Source: Desulfuromonadales bacterium (GTDB taxonomy: Bacteria > Desulfobacterota > Desulfuromonadia > Desulfuromonadales > BM103). From it: DNA of 64,000 nucleotides. The DNA is taken from NCBI GenBank assembly GCA_027065695.1, contig JAMONP010000085.1:1-64000 (forward strand). Direction: 5' to 3'. The position numbers were made by a program, and so were the translations under genes. How positions within the stretch are numbered: the stretch's first letter is position 1; each line of letters starts with the position of its first letter. Below are positions 17,145-27,004 of the stretch, piece after piece. Below the pieces are notes generated by a model that saw only the letters and a program-made list of their open reading frames with translations, ran no database searches and was not told where the DNA came from.

Positions 17145-18117
17145 TGGATGTCGTTTCAACCGACTCTGCACACGATAAGACGTCCAGGTCGGTAGCTTTG
17201 TAGTTATACTTCTCTTCTAAATAGCTGAGTATGTTCTGTAACTCTGACGGCAATCCGGCCTGAAAAAGCATGGTGGAACCATTTGGATGATCAAAACCGA
17301 GGCGCCAGGCATGCAGAAACTGCCGGTCCAGGCGACTAACCATCTGCCGCAAACCGACGTCGCCGATTGTTTTGATCCGACTGGCACCGCCATAGAGAGA
17401 ATCACCGACAACCGGGCAGTTCATCCCGGCAAAATGGACCCGGAGCTGGTGGGTTCGTCCCGTTTCCAGTCGTAGATCGACAAGGGTCAAGCGATCCTCT
17501 TCATAGCGTCGTAAAACCTGCCAGTGGGTAACCGCATGGCGGCTGATGCGAGCCACGGTAGACATCTTTTTACGATGTACGGGATGCCTGCCAATTGGCT
17601 GATCTATGGTTCCCTTCGCTCCGCTGAGAATACCATGAACCAGAGCACGATAACATCGTTGAATTGAATGCGCTTTGAATTGTCCGGCTAGATGCTGATG
17701 TGTAGAATCGTCTTTAGTAGCAACCATTACTCCGGAAGTATCTTTGTCGAGGCGATGCACGATACCGGGTCGCAGTTCCCCGCCCACTCCAGAGAGATCC
17801 TTGCAATGATACAATAAAGCGTTCACCAGAGTCCCGCTCCAATGACCTGGCGCGGGGTGTACAACAAAATGCGCGGGCTTATTGACGACAATCAGGGCAG
17901 AATCTTCATAAAGGACCGTCAGCGGTATCGGTTCCGCCTGGGCCGAAGCGGCAACCGGTTCCGGCAGAATCACGCAAATTCCTTCTCCACCACGCAGTTT
18001 TGTACCAGCTTTACTCTTGACACCGTCTAGAGTTACGGCACCTTCATCAATCAGACGTTTGATCTGCGAGCGGGTTAGTTCCGGCAAGCTGTCATCCAGA
18101 AAACGATCCAGGCGCAC
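17131..18117 (-). CDS. rluD: RluA-family 23S rRNA pseudouridine synthase (RluD-like)
   Basis: 328 residues. An N-terminal S4 RNA-binding domain (RLDRFLDDSLPELTRSQIKRLI) is followed by the catalytic domain with VNKPAHFVVHPAPGH, HRLDKDTSGVMV carrying the catalytic Asp, and GRTHQLRVHFAGMNCPVVGDSLYG. This is the classic S4 plus RluA layout of RluD, which modifies helix 69 of 23S rRNA. The specific site is inferred. The only standard start is GTG 18117, directly at the S4 fold; coding-like residues (VVRQAPEPSCFQVPAEYVA) continue upstream to a stop at 18187-18189 without ATG/GTG/TTG. RluA/RluC-type specificity is possible. Confidence 0.9.
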   Translation of the reverse strand: MRLDRFLDDSLPELTRSQIKRLIDEGAVTLDGVKSKAGTKLRGGEGICVILPEPVAASAQAEPIPLTVLYEDSALIVVNKPAHFVVHPAPGHWSGTLVNALLYHCKDLSGVGGELRPGIVHRLDKDTSGVMVATKDDSTHQHLAGQFKAHSIQRCYRALVHGILSGAKGTIDQPIGRHPVHRKKMSTVARISRHAVTHWQVLRRYEEDRLTLVDLRLETGRTHQLRVHFAGMNCPVVGDSLYGGASRIKTIGDVGLRQMVSRLDRQFLHAWRLGFDHPNGSTMLFQAGLPSELQNILSYLEEKYNYKATDLDVLSCAESVETTSNENS

Positions 18118-18170
18118 AGCAACATATTCGGCGGGGACCTGAAAACAACTAGGTTCAGGAGCCTGTCGGA

Positions 18171-18440
18171 CTACCAGATCGAGCTCTCAATCTTGCCAGC
18201 CTGCTTGATCATGACATCAACAATCGCCCGATCATAAAGGTGCGCGCGGTCTGAAATGTCAGGTGAAACTCGTCCATAAAAATGCTCGCGCCCCTCTTTC
18301 AGGTCTTCAGCCAGGACTTCAAAAACCGAGTCATTTTTGATCCCCTCCTTAACCTTCTCTGGATTGTAGAGAGCGATATCCGAAATAATGGCACGAGCTA
18401 AACGAAATGCCAACTTGGGGTTGTCTACCGTTCTGGCCAT
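18171..18440 (-). CDS. Conserved-looking small protein of 89 aa
   Basis: The ATG at 18440 has a near-perfect GGAGG five bases upstream, which decides the start over a longer frame to 18491. The product (MARTVDNPKLAFRLARAIIS...) is mixed helical and soluble, without cysteines or membrane segments, and ends AGKIESSIW. It lies just upstream of the RluA-family gene and probably leads that operon. I do not recognise a named family. Confidence 0.7.
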   Translation of the reverse strand: MARTVDNPKLAFRLARAIISDIALYNPEKVKEGIKNDSVFEVLAEDLKEGREHFYGRVSPDISDRAHLYDRAIVDVMIKQAGKIESSIW

Positions 18441-18517
18441 AAGACCTCCATATTTAGAACAAATGTTACTGAATCCATAAGCAGGGTTCAACTGTGTAGA
18501 TTAGCTAAAACAAGCCC

Positions 18518-19273
18518 TTATGTCAATCTGGACGAGTTGCCTGCAGATGCGTTGGTTGGTTTTTCTAGCAACGCAAGAAGCTCCTCATGGCGTCCTTGCC
18601 AATCTGCCTCGAAACACGCACCGGGCCGTTTGACGGCCCAGGGTGTCAACAGGCAGGTCTGCATACCAACCTGACTGGCGGCAAGATCATGCAAGGTATC
18701 ATTGCCAACCATGAGGCAAGCTGTTGCGGGAAGTTGCAGGCGGCCCATAATTTCTTCAAAAAAAAGTGGGCTCGGCTTGCAGAAATGCGCCGTTTCATAG
18801 GCAGTCACATGATGAAAAGCATCGCCATCCAGCTCTCCCCATCTCACGCGCGCATCAATGATCACGCGGGGGAAAATCGGATTGGTAGCCAGTACAACCT
18901 TCCAACCTCTGGCGAGAGAAGATTCAATCAGTTGAGACGACAACGGATGACCAGTAACCAAAGGACGTAGTGATTCGAGGTCGTCCTGGCAAAATTGTGC
19001 AAGGCACTCTACATACCATTCCGGAGAGATAGCTAATTCAGATTGCAACACCTCAAACAGAATACTTTCCAGGCTTCTACCGGCATCGGTATTGGCAAAC
19101 ATGGCAGCAACAGCATGGTGTAACGTCTGGGTTGCACGCATGGGACTGATCTGATCACTCATGTGTTCCGTCAAACGCCTTAGATAACCCGACACGAACA
19201 AATTCATATCAGTGTTTACCAGGGTGCCATCAAGATCGAAAAGAACCGCTTGAATGTTGCTCAAGTCGATCAT
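18518..19273 (-). CDS. HAD-family hydrolase (phosphatase type)
   Basis: 251 residues. Motif I is AVLFDLDGTLVNTD with the nucleophile and general-acid Asp pair. Motif II is VVLATNPIF. The motif III region is FCKPSPLFFEEI (Lys), and motif IV is CLMVGNDTLHDLAASQVGMQT (acidic Mg2+ ligands). A helical cap lies between residues 20 and 100. It is likely a small-molecule phosphatase in the cytoplasm; the substrate is not deducible. ATG 19273 is chosen because AGGA precedes it and the fold begins there; the frame reaches 19354. It is divergent from elbB. Confidence 0.88.
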   Translation of the reverse strand: MIDLSNIQAVLFDLDGTLVNTDMNLFVSGYLRRLTEHMSDQISPMRATQTLHHAVAAMFANTDAGRSLESILFEVLQSELAISPEWYVECLAQFCQDDLESLRPLVTGHPLSSQLIESSLARGWKVVLATNPIFPRVIIDARVRWGELDGDAFHHVTAYETAHFCKPSPLFFEEIMGRLQLPATACLMVGNDTLHDLAASQVGMQTCLLTPWAVKRPGACFEADWQGRHEELLALLEKPTNASAGNSSRLT

Positions 19274-19435
19274 GTTTTTCCTAGGTTTACGAAAAAAAGA
19301 CGGGAACATAGTGGATAAGATATCATGACTGGGCAGGCCACGGCCAGTATGCATTCCCTACAGCCTTGACATGTTGGATTTTTTCTTTAACCTTGACATA
19401 CCCTTACAAAACATACTGACATCAGGAGGAAACAC

Positions 19436-20104
19436 ATGGCAAAGCGAATTGGCGTTATCCTGTCTGGCTGCGGCGTCTATGACGGCAGCGAAATCCATGA
19501 GGCGGTTATCACCTTACTGGCTATTGACCGCGCCGGTGCGGAGGCTGTCTGCATGGCTCCCGACATCCCGCAGATGCATGTTATCAATCACTTGCTCGGC
19601 GAACCCGCTGCAGGCGAATCCCGCAATGTGTTGGTAGAATCCGCCCGCATTGCCCGCGGCAACATTAAGGATCTGGCGACGGTTCAGGTTGCGGACATTG
19701 ATGCCCTCATTCTACCTGGCGGCTTTGGTGCGGCAAAAAACCTCTGTGATTTTGCCGTTGCCGGTCCTGAATGTTCTGTAAATTCCGAGGTGGCCCGCCT
19801 GATCAAGGAGATGTATGCCGCGAAGAAACCAATTGCGGCTGTCTGTATCGCACCGGCCGTCCTCTCCAGGGTTCTTGGCAGCGAAAACGTCTCACACCAG
19901 TTGACCATAGGCAGCGACGAAGAAACCGCCGAAGCTTTAGGCAAAATGGGCACGGAGCATATCCAGTGCCAGGTCAGGGAATTTGTGGTCGACCAGGAGA
20001 ACAAACTGGTTTCGAGCCCGGCCTACATGCTTGCCAGCAACATTTCCGAAGCAGCCGAAGGCATTGAGAAAACCGTCCAGGAGCTGATTGGCCTGATTGA
20101 ATAA
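19436..20104 (+). CDS. elbB: ElbB-like DJ-1/PfpI-superfamily protein
   Basis: 222 residues starting after a strong AGGAGG. MAKRIGVILSGCGVYDGSEI, the central ALILPGGFGAAKNL and the nucleophile-elbow AAVCIAPAVLSRVL match the ElbB (SCRP-27A/YhbL) branch of the DJ-1/PfpI superfamily, with Cys in AVCIAP. E. coli ElbB has weak glyoxalase activity and was linked to isoprenoid synthesis, but its physiological role is unsettled. A single gene, with rubredoxin about 140 bp downstream. Confidence 0.92.
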   Translation: MAKRIGVILSGCGVYDGSEIHEAVITLLAIDRAGAEAVCMAPDIPQMHVINHLLGEPAAGESRNVLVESARIARGNIKDLATVQVADIDALILPGGFGAAKNLCDFAVAGPECSVNSEVARLIKEMYAAKKPIAAVCIAPAVLSRVLGSENVSHQLTIGSDEETAEALGKMGTEHIQCQVREFVVDQENKLVSSPAYMLASNISEAAEGIEKTVQELIGLIE

Positions 20105-20197
20105 ACAAGCTACTGATCACTAACTATTAAATCCAGACTATTTTTTAGTCTCGACTTGCCAGAACAGCTTCTTATTCTAGAATGGTCATAACATTAG

Positions 20198-20215
20198 TCC
20201 AGCCACCGGGCTGGA
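20198..20215 (+). promoter_or_regulatory. Hairpin in the rubredoxin leader
   Basis: TCCAGCC-ACCG-GGCTGGA forms a 7-bp stem about 30 bp before the rubredoxin start. There is no U-run, so it is not a classical terminator. It could be an operator or an mRNA-stabilising structure. Confidence 0.3.
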
Positions 20216-20243
20216 TGAATCCTATCAATCTAAGGAGTGAACC

Positions 20244-20402
20244 ATGACCAAGCATCGTTGCGTAATCTGTGACTACATCTACGACCCGGCTGAAGGCGAT
20301 CCCGGTAGCGGCATTGACCCAGGCACAGCATTTGAAGATCTTCCCGACGGCTGGTGCTGCCCCCTCTGCGGTGCAGATACAAGCAACTTTGAACCGGCAT
20401 GA
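20244..20402 (+). CDS. Rubredoxin
   Basis: 52 residues, preceded by AAGGAG. The two iron-binding knuckles are [10 protein letters not shown] and CCPLCGAD (CxxC pairs binding one Fe), with the conserved [11 protein letters not shown] before the second. This is a cytoplasmic one-electron carrier, commonly supplying rubrerythrin or superoxide reductase detoxification or other reductases in anaerobes. Length and motifs are canonical. It precedes lipB, whose start probably overlaps its 3' end. Confidence 0.95.
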   Translation: MTKHRCVICDYIYDPAEGDPGSGIDPGTAFEDLPDGWCCPLCGADTSNFEPA

Positions 20403-21126
20403 ATCAGGAGTTAACCGAACCAGTTTCGACACGAATTCGCTGACAACACCTGAAGGGTTCAGGGTCTGGCGTCCTGGTTTGATAGCCTACCGGGACGCCC
20501 AGACCCACCAAGAGTCACTGGTAGCCCAGCGTCTGCATTGGCCCTTTGATTTATTGCTCCTTCTGGAGCACTTCCCGGTAATCACCCTTAGCCGCAAGAC
20601 CGACAAAAAGAACATCCTCTGGACCGATGAAGCTCTGCAGAGAGCAGGAATCGAGTGTGTTGCAAGCCGTCGCGGCGGCGACATCACCCTGCATAACCCG
20701 GGGCAACTGGTCGGATATCCCATCGTTGATCTGAATCACTATCAAAGAGATCTGCACCGATTTTTACGGTTACTGGAGGAGATCCTGATCCGCACTCTCG
20801 CAGATTTTGACCTGGCGGCTGGAGCTCTGCCAGGTAAGACCGGTGTCTGGATTGAGGGCCGTAAAATTGCCTCGATTGGCATAGCGGTGCGTCGCTGGAT
20901 CAGCTATCATGGCTTTGCTCTGAACATCGACAATGATCTCTCTGTTTTTAAAGCGATCATTCCCTGCGGGCTACCCGACGTCACCATGACTTCCATGAGT
21001 AACGAGCTGGGCAGACCGATTAACAAGGACGATGTTGCCGAAGCCTTGATTCACCACTTCGGTGATATCTTACAACGGCCTTTCCTCGGGAATTATGATG
21101 ACAACCCGTCCACCACGAAAACCTGA
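20389..21126 (+). CDS. lipB: Lipoyl(octanoyl) transferase LipB
   Basis: Core motifs are [54 protein letters not shown] (catalytic Lys) and [13 protein letters not shown] (catalytic Cys). The enzyme moves octanoate from acyl carrier protein to E2 and GcvH domains for LipA to sulfurate. The start is uncertain: the first beta strand ([11 protein letters not shown]) must be included, which excludes TTG 20479, and the only standard upstream starts in frame are TTG 20389 or codons further inside the rubredoxin gene. I use 20389 (245 aa); the family is usually nearer 210-230. The C-terminus overlaps lipA. Confidence 0.93.
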   Translation: MNRHESGVNRTSFDTNSLTTPEGFRVWRPGLIAYRDAQTHQESLVAQRLHWPFDLLLLLEHFPVITLSRKTDKKNILWTDEALQRAGIECVASRRGGDITLHNPGQLVGYPIVDLNHYQRDLHRFLRLLEEILIRTLADFDLAAGALPGKTGVWIEGRKIASIGIAVRRWISYHGFALNIDNDLSVFKAIIPCGLPDVTMTSMSNELGRPINKDDVAEALIHHFGDILQRPFLGNYDDNPSTTKT

Positions 21127-21970
21127 TTGGCTCAAGGTTCGCTTCCCGGCTGGCCCGAACTACGCCCGCATCGACCGCATGCATCGCGAGCAAGGCCTGC
21201 ACTCTGTCTGTCGCAGCGCCGCATGTCCCAATCAGGGTGAATGCTGGGAGCAGGGCACAGCCACCTTCATGATCCTGGGGACCCATTGCACTCGTGACTG
21301 TCGCTTCTGTAATGTCGGCAATGAGGCCCCCCTGGCAGTCGATCCGCAAGAACCAGCCAAGGTTGCCCAGGCCATCGCTGAACTTGGCTTGAGACATGCG
21401 GTTATTACTTCGGTCACGCGTGACGATCTCGTCGATGGTGGGGCCAAACAATTTGCTGCAGTTACTCATGCAATCCATAACAAAAGTCCTGACTGTCGTG
21501 TCGAACTGCTGATCCCCGATCTGCAAGGCAATCACGAGGCACTGAACATCATCCTCGCGGCCAAACCAGAGCTGCTGGGACATAATCTGGAGACCGTGCC
21601 CAGACTCTACCAGAAAGCCAGAGCAGGTGCAGACTACCAGCGGTCTTTGGATCTTCTCGCCGCCGCCAGGCGGATGGCTCCAGATATCTCCACCAAGTCA
21701 GGCCTGATGCTTGGTATGGGGGAAGAAATTACAGAGATTCTTGCCGCCATGAAAGATCTTCGTCAAGCAGGTTGCACCATGCTGACTCTGGGGCAATATC
21801 TGCAACCGACACGGAAGCATTTGCCGATCATTCGCTATGTTGATCCAGCTGAATTCAACGAGCTACGTAACGCAGGGCTGCAGATGGGTTTTGCACATCT
21901 CGAGGCCGGGCCGCTGGTACGTTCTTCTTACCATGCCGCAGAACAATTTGAAAGGAATGACGATGACTAA
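21095..21970 (+). CDS. lipA: Lipoyl synthase LipA
   Basis: 291 residues. The auxiliary cluster motif CRSAACPNQGEC (CX4CX5C) and the radical SAM motif CTRDCRFCNVG (CX3CX2C) are both present, with LGHNLETVPRLY and SGLMLGMGEE further on and the conserved SSYHAAE near the end. It inserts two sulfurs into protein-bound octanoate. The start ATGATG at 21095/21098 lies inside the lipB 3' end, indicating coupling. Octanoylated SucB, encoded downstream, is a likely substrate. Confidence 0.96.
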   Translation: MMTTRPPRKPDWLKVRFPAGPNYARIDRMHREQGLHSVCRSAACPNQGECWEQGTATFMILGTHCTRDCRFCNVGNEAPLAVDPQEPAKVAQAIAELGLRHAVITSVTRDDLVDGGAKQFAAVTHAIHNKSPDCRVELLIPDLQGNHEALNIILAAKPELLGHNLETVPRLYQKARAGADYQRSLDLLAAARRMAPDISTKSGLMLGMGEEITEILAAMKDLRQAGCTMLTLGQYLQPTRKHLPIIRYVDPAEFNELRNAGLQMGFAHLEAGPLVRSSYHAAEQFERNDDD

Positions 21971-22946
21971 TTCTGACTTGATTTACGAAACCATTATTCT
22001 CGGCTCGGGACCCGCTGGCCTGACAGCAGCAATCTATGCTGCCCGCAGCCGCTGCTGTCCTCTGTTGATTCACGGTATTCAGCCGGGAGGACAACTGACA
22101 ACGACAACGGCAGTCGATAATTTCCCGGGTTTCCCCAAAGGCATAGATGGACCTGATTTGATGGAAAATATGCGCCTGCAGGCGGAACGTTTCGGCACGC
22201 AGTTTGTCGAGGGAGTGGTCACCAAGGTTGACCTACAGGAGCGTCCCTTCCGCATCTGGATTGGCGATGATCTTTACCGCTGCCTCTCCCTGATTGTTGC
22301 AACGGGAGCTTCACCCAGACTGCTCGGGCTGGGTAATGAAGAATCGCTCTACGGTCGCGGCGTGTCGGTCTGTGCAACCTGTGACGGCTTTTTCTACCGC
22401 GACCGTGAAGTCGTCGTGGTCGGCGGTGGTGATACCGCCATAGAGGAAGCGGTGTTTCTCACCCGTTTTGCAAAAAAGGTTACGATTATTCACCGCCGCG
22501 ATTCCCTGCGGGCAACACCGCTCCTTGCTGACAAGGCCCTCGCCAACAAAGCCATCGATTTCATCTGGGATTCTGCCTTGACAGAAATAGTCGCCGACCA
22601 AAGCGGAGTTACCGGCATCCGCATCCAGAACCTTAAATCCGGGAAAGAATCGTCACTGACATGTGACGGAGTTTTTATTGCTATCGGACATTTACCGAAT
22701 ACCGCTCTTTTTACCGGACAACTGGAGAGGGACGATGAAGGACATCTTTTGACCAAAAATGGTACCGAGACCAACATTTCCGGCGTCTTTGCTGCCGGTG
22801 ATGTTCAGGATCTGCAATTTCGGCAGGCGATAACTGCCGCCGGAACCGGCTGCATGGCGGCAATTCAGGCTGAGCGCTTTCTCGATGACCTGCCTTACGA
22901 CTCGAATCTCTCCTGCCAGAAGGGGATTTGTAAATTGAAGAATTAG
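21963..22946 (+). CDS. trxB: Thioredoxin reductase-type FAD/NAD(P) oxidoreductase
   Basis: 327 residues. FAD-binding LGSGPAGLTAAIYAARS at the N-terminus, redox-active CATCDGFFYRDREV (CxxC), NADPH-binding VVVGGGDTAIEEA, and a C-terminal FAD motif VFAAGDVQD. Length fits low-molecular-weight TrxB. ATG 21963 has AAGGA about eight bases before it and overlaps the lipA stop by eight bases; another ATG lies at 21957. It would reduce thioredoxin or a related disulfide carrier. A ferredoxin-linked relative cannot be excluded. Confidence 0.9.
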   Translation: MTNSDLIYETIILGSGPAGLTAAIYAARSRCCPLLIHGIQPGGQLTTTTAVDNFPGFPKGIDGPDLMENMRLQAERFGTQFVEGVVTKVDLQERPFRIWIGDDLYRCLSLIVATGASPRLLGLGNEESLYGRGVSVCATCDGFFYRDREVVVVGGGDTAIEEAVFLTRFAKKVTIIHRRDSLRATPLLADKALANKAIDFIWDSALTEIVADQSGVTGIRIQNLKSGKESSLTCDGVFIAIGHLPNTALFTGQLERDDEGHLLTKNGTETNISGVFAAGDVQDLQFRQAITAAGTGCMAAIQAERFLDDLPYDSNLSCQKGICKLKN

Positions 22947-22959
22947 GCGGTCGCTCCAT

Positions 22960-22987
22960 TTGCCTGAACGACAAACCCTGATATAAT
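22960..22987 (+). promoter_or_regulatory. Sigma-70 type promoter for sucAB-lpd
   Basis: TTGCCT (22960-22965) and TATAAT (22982-22987) are separated by 16 bp, about 80 bp before the sucA ATG. The -10 box is perfect. Confidence 0.55.
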
Positions 22988-23066
22988 TTTGGGGCTTTTA
23001 TCTTAGTTACCAAACCTTACGACCAGATAAAATCGTTATTCTTCCTATCATCAACTAGAGGCATCA

Positions 23067-25754
23067 ATGGGTATAGCCAGCAATATCAGCCCGCAGTGGC
23101 TGGAAGCACAATATCAACTGTGGAAATCCGAACCGGAGCAGGTTTCACCAGACTGGCAAGCTTTTTTTGAGGGCTTCGACCTTGCCCGTCAAACACCTGT
23201 AACCGATTGCGACCTGGCGGCGAAAACTTCTGCTGTCGATTCCCTGATCTACCGGTATCGCGATCTCGGCCACTTGCAAGCCAACACCGATCCACTCACA
23301 CCCGACCAGGCTGACCACGCAGAACTTAACCTGGCGGCATTCGGTCTCGATGAAACCGACCTTGGGCGAACCTTCTACCCGCTACGCTTTCCACGGCAGA
23401 GCGCCACTCTTGGTGAAATCATTGACCTGCTTAAGGAAACTTATTGCGGCAAAATCGGCGTGGAGTTCATGCATATCCAGGACCCGAATAAACGCACCTG
23501 GTTAAAACAACGCATGGAAGAAAAACGCAACCAGCCGCAGATGTCTCGTGACGAACAGTTGCATATTCTTGAGAAGCTTCAGGAGGCGACCCTTTTTGAG
23601 GCATTCCTGCATCGCAAGTTTCTCGGTCAGAAACGCTTCTCTTTAGAAGGTGGTGAGGCCATCATTCCATTGCTGGACACGCTCTTGCTGCAAGCAGCAG
23701 AAAGAGGTGTCAGCGACCTGATTATGGGGATGGCCCACCGTGGCCGCCTCAATGTGCTAGCAAATATTTTCAACAAACCGCTGGAGAATATCTTCGCTGA
23801 ATTCCAGGACAACCTCGAACTGGCCTTTGTTGGTGATGGCGATGTCAAGTACCACAAAGGCTACTCCACTGACCGATCCTTCTCCTCCGGACATAACATT
23901 CATCTCAGCCTGGCCGCCAATCCCAGCCACCTCGAAGCTGTTGATCCCGTGGTGATCGGCAGGTGCCGCGCCCGCCATGTCAGTTACGGCCCCGGCGGCA
24001 AAAAAAGGGTCCTGCCTGTGCTGCTTCATGGTGATGCCGCTTTTGCCGGCCAAGGGCTTGTCCCGGAGGTTCTCAACCTCTCGCAACTTGACGGCTACCA
24101 GTCGGGCGGGACCTTTCATCTGGTGATCAACAACCAGATCGGCTTCACTACCGCACCGGCCCATGCACGCTCGACCCTCTATGCCACCGATATCGCTAAA
24201 ATGCTCATGGTCCCCATCTTCCATGTCAATGGTGAAGACCCTGAAGCAGCTGCCTACGCGACCAATCTGGCCCTTGAATATCGCCAGAAGTTCGGCGAAG
24301 ACGTGGTCGTTGAAGTCATCTGCTACCGACGCCATGGTCATAACGAGGGGGACGAACCTTTTTTCACCCAACCGCTCATGTACGAAAAAATTCGCCAGAG
24401 ACCGCCACTGCATGAAATCTATGCACAACAGTTGATTGAAGGTGGGCTTGAACCTCAGATCGTCACAAACCTCTCTGACAAGATAACCCAGCGACTTGAA
24501 GAGGCTCTGGAGGGAGCCCCTAAGCCACAAACCGACGTGGGTTTCCAGGCAAAATGGACTGGCATCAAGCGCGAGTACACACGGGATGAACCGGAAACTA
24601 AAGTTGACGCAGAAACACTTAAGAAACTAGGCAAGCGCCTGGCAAGCCTGCCGGAAAAGCTCAACGCACATCCCAAAGTTGTCCGCCTGCTCAAACGACG
24701 TGAAGAGAGCATCTTCAAGGGTGAAGGCATCGACTGGGCCAATGCTGAAGCACTCGCTTTTGCCACTTTATTGACAGAGCATGCCCCGGTACGTCTTTCG
24801 GGACAGGATTCGCGGCGTGGCACATTTAACCAACGTCACTCGACCCTGGTTGATCAGAAAACCGGGCAACTCTATGTACCCTTAGCCTTTCTGGAACAGA
24901 GCCAGGCTGCCATCCAGATTTATGACAGCATGCTTTCTGAAGCAGCGGTCTTGGGCCTTGAATACGGCTATTCACTGGAGACACCGCATGGCCTGACAAT
25001 CTGGGAAGCCCAATTCGGTGACTTTTCCAACGGCGCCCAGGTCATCATCGACCAGTTCATCGGCACCAGCGGGACCAAATGGGACCGCTCCAGCGGTCTG
25101 GTCATGTTCCTACCACACGGCTATGAGGGCCAGGGACCGGAGCATTCCAATGCTCGTATCGAACGCTACATCAATCTCTGTGCCGACAACAACATGCACG
25201 TCGTTTACCCGAGCACCCCGGCACAATTTTTTCATCTTCTGCGTCGCCAGTGCAAACTGCCCTATCGGCGACCATTGATCGTCTTCACCCCGAAAAGCCT
25301 CCTGCGTCTACCTGCCTGTACAAGCTCCCTGGACGATTTGAGCACAGGCTCTTTCCAGGCAATTCTGCCCTGCGCCATACCAGCGAAACAAGTGGAGACT
25401 CTGCTGCTCTGCAGCGGCAAGATTTTTTATGAGCTGCAGACCGCAATTGAAGCAGCAGGGCGAAAAGACATTGGCATACTGCGGATTGAGCAGCTCTACC
25501 CCCTGCATCAGGACAAGCTAAAAGAGGCGCTGGACAGCTACGGCAACGCCAAGCGCGTCGCCTGGGTTCAGGAAGAGCCGAAAAACATGGGGCCATGGCC
25601 GCACCTGCAATACTCGTTGGCCCGCGCCCTTGGCAGAGATCTGGAATATTGCGGTCGTCGGGCCGCAGCAGCGCCCGCTGTCGGCTCGCACCGTCGCCAC
25701 CGTGCAGAACAACAACAGATTATTGACTCAGCTCTAAACAGCAAGGACACATAA
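23067..25754 (+). CDS. sucA: 2-oxoglutarate dehydrogenase E1 (thiamine-dependent)
   Basis: 895 residues, near the normal E1o length. The N-terminal segment ([20 protein letters not shown]) is the E1o-specific E2-binding part. The thiamine pyrophosphate core has [27 protein letters not shown]-like [13 protein letters not shown], and [24 protein letters not shown] and [16 protein letters not shown] are conserved in the transketolase-like half. It decarboxylates 2-oxoglutarate and passes the succinyl group to SucB. The stop overlaps the sucB start by one base. Its presence implies an oxidative TCA cycle using a lipoate-type complex rather than only a ferredoxin oxidoreductase. Confidence 0.97.
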   Translation: MGIASNISPQWLEAQYQLWKSEPEQVSPDWQAFFEGFDLARQTPVTDCDLAAKTSAVDSLIYRYRDLGHLQANTDPLTPDQADHAELNLAAFGLDETDLGRTFYPLRFPRQSATLGEIIDLLKETYCGKIGVEFMHIQDPNKRTWLKQRMEEKRNQPQMSRDEQLHILEKLQEATLFEAFLHRKFLGQKRFSLEGGEAIIPLLDTLLLQAAERGVSDLIMGMAHRGRLNVLANIFNKPLENIFAEFQDNLELAFVGDGDVKYHKGYSTDRSFSSGHNIHLSLAANPSHLEAVDPVVIGRCRARHVSYGPGGKKRVLPVLLHGDAAFAGQGLVPEVLNLSQLDGYQSGGTFHLVINNQIGFTTAPAHARSTLYATDIAKMLMVPIFHVNGEDPEAAAYATNLALEYRQKFGEDVVVEVICYRRHGHNEGDEPFFTQPLMYEKIRQRPPLHEIYAQQLIEGGLEPQIVTNLSDKITQRLEEALEGAPKPQTDVGFQAKWTGIKREYTRDEPETKVDAETLKKLGKRLASLPEKLNAHPKVVRLLKRREESIFKGEGIDWANAEALAFATLLTEHAPVRLSGQDSRRGTFNQRHSTLVDQKTGQLYVPLAFLEQSQAAIQIYDSMLSEAAVLGLEYGYSLETPHGLTIWEAQFGDFSNGAQVIIDQFIGTSGTKWDRSSGLVMFLPHGYEGQGPEHSNARIERYINLCADNNMHVVYPSTPAQFFHLLRRQCKLPYRRPLIVFTPKSLLRLPACTSSLDDLSTGSFQAILPCAIPAKQVETLLLCSGKIFYELQTAIEAAGRKDIGILRIEQLYPLHQDKLKEALDSYGNAKRVAWVQEEPKNMGPWPHLQYSLARALGRDLEYCGRRAAAAPAVGSHRRHRAEQQQIIDSALNSKDT

Positions 25755-26962
25755 TGGAAATAAAAATCCCTGAAGTCGGCGAATCTATCCTCGAAGCCCT
25801 GGTTGCTAACTGGATGAAAGCAGACGGCGATGCCGTCAGCAAAGATGAAATTATCTGTGAACTGGAAACCGACAAGGTCAATGTCGAACTGCCTGCAGAA
25901 GCTTCCGGTATCTTGCACATTATTGTCCCGGTAGGGCAGACAGTACCGATCGGCACTGTCATAGCAACCCTTGAGGAAGGTGATGTTGAGGTCTCCTCTC
26001 GGCAACAAACAACGGTGAAAAAGGCTGAAGAGACTGCTCCCGTTGCGGCAACCGTGACGGAGAAGCTGAAATCTCCGGCGAACCCGGCTGCCCGCCGGCA
26101 AGCCGAGAATCGTGGCATTGACCTTGAAAAAGTTGCAGGTAGCGGTCGTGCCGGCAGGGTCATTCTGGATGATGTTCTGGGCCACGACAAGACCGTTGCG
26201 CCACAAGTTGAGCAGAAGGAACCGAAGAGTGCCACAGCAGTGGTAAAAACAGATAGCGACGATCGGCCAATTACCCGCCAGGCCATGACACCGATCCGCC
26301 AGCGCATTGCTGCTCGTCTGCTTCAGGCTCGCCAAGAGACTGCTATGCTGACGACCTTTAATGAAGCTGACATGTCGTGGGTCAAAAAGATTCGCAGTCG
26401 GCATCAGGAACAGTTCACCAAAAAGCACAGCATCAAGCTGGGCATGATGTCCTTCTTCGTCAAAGCCAGCATCGAGGCCCTCAAACAATTCCCAGCGGTC
26501 AACGCCAGCATCGACGGCAGCGACATCGTCTATCACCACTATTACGACATAGGCATTGCCGTCGGCACCGATCGCGGCCTGGTCGTACCAGTCCTGCGCG
26601 ACGCCGACCAACTGACCTTCGCCGAAATCGAACAGGAGATAGCCGACCTCGCCAGAAAAGCCAACGCCAGTAAGCTGACCCTTGCCGAAATCGAAGGCGG
26701 CACCTTCACCATTACCAACGGTGGTGTCTACGGTTCACTCTTGAGTACACCGATTATCAACCCGCCGCAATGCGGGGTGCTCGGCATGCATTCGATCCAG
26801 GATCGCCCGATCGTCATAGATGGTGAGATTGTCATCCGTTCTATCATGAACCTGGCCTTAAGCTATGATCATCGCATCATTGACGGCCGTGAAGCGGTAG
26901 GTTTCCTTAAACTGATTAAAGAGTATATTGAAGATCCGTCCGAACTGTTCCTGGAACTGTAG
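25754..26962 (+). CDS. sucB: Dihydrolipoyllysine succinyltransferase (E2)
   Basis: 402 residues in three parts. A lipoyl domain occupies residues 1-75, with the modified Lys in [14 protein letters not shown] peripheral subunit-binding domain lies near 110-145 ([32 protein letters not shown]). The catalytic acyltransferase domain ends with [16 protein letters not shown] (His and Asp of the active site). Linkers are Ala/Glu/Lys-rich as expected. It forms the core of the 2-oxoglutarate dehydrogenase complex. Confidence 0.97.
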   Translation: MEIKIPEVGESILEALVANWMKADGDAVSKDEIICELETDKVNVELPAEASGILHIIVPVGQTVPIGTVIATLEEGDVEVSSRQQTTVKKAEETAPVAATVTEKLKSPANPAARRQAENRGIDLEKVAGSGRAGRVILDDVLGHDKTVAPQVEQKEPKSATAVVKTDSDDRPITRQAMTPIRQRIAARLLQARQETAMLTTFNEADMSWVKKIRSRHQEQFTKKHSIKLGMMSFFVKASIEALKQFPAVNASIDGSDIVYHHYYDIGIAVGTDRGLVVPVLRDADQLTFAEIEQEIADLARKANASKLTLAEIEGGTFTITNGGVYGSLLSTPIINPPQCGVLGMHSIQDRPIVIDGEIVIRSIMNLALSYDHRIIDGREAVGFLKLIKEYIEDPSELFLEL

Positions 26963-27004
26963 GGTGCCTGGGGCATGCAAAATTTTCAATCACAGGAGTT
27001 ATCA

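Noticed and set aside
25568-26611. Minus-strand 347-aa frame
   Set aside because: It is the antisense shadow of sucB; no ribosome site and no family features.
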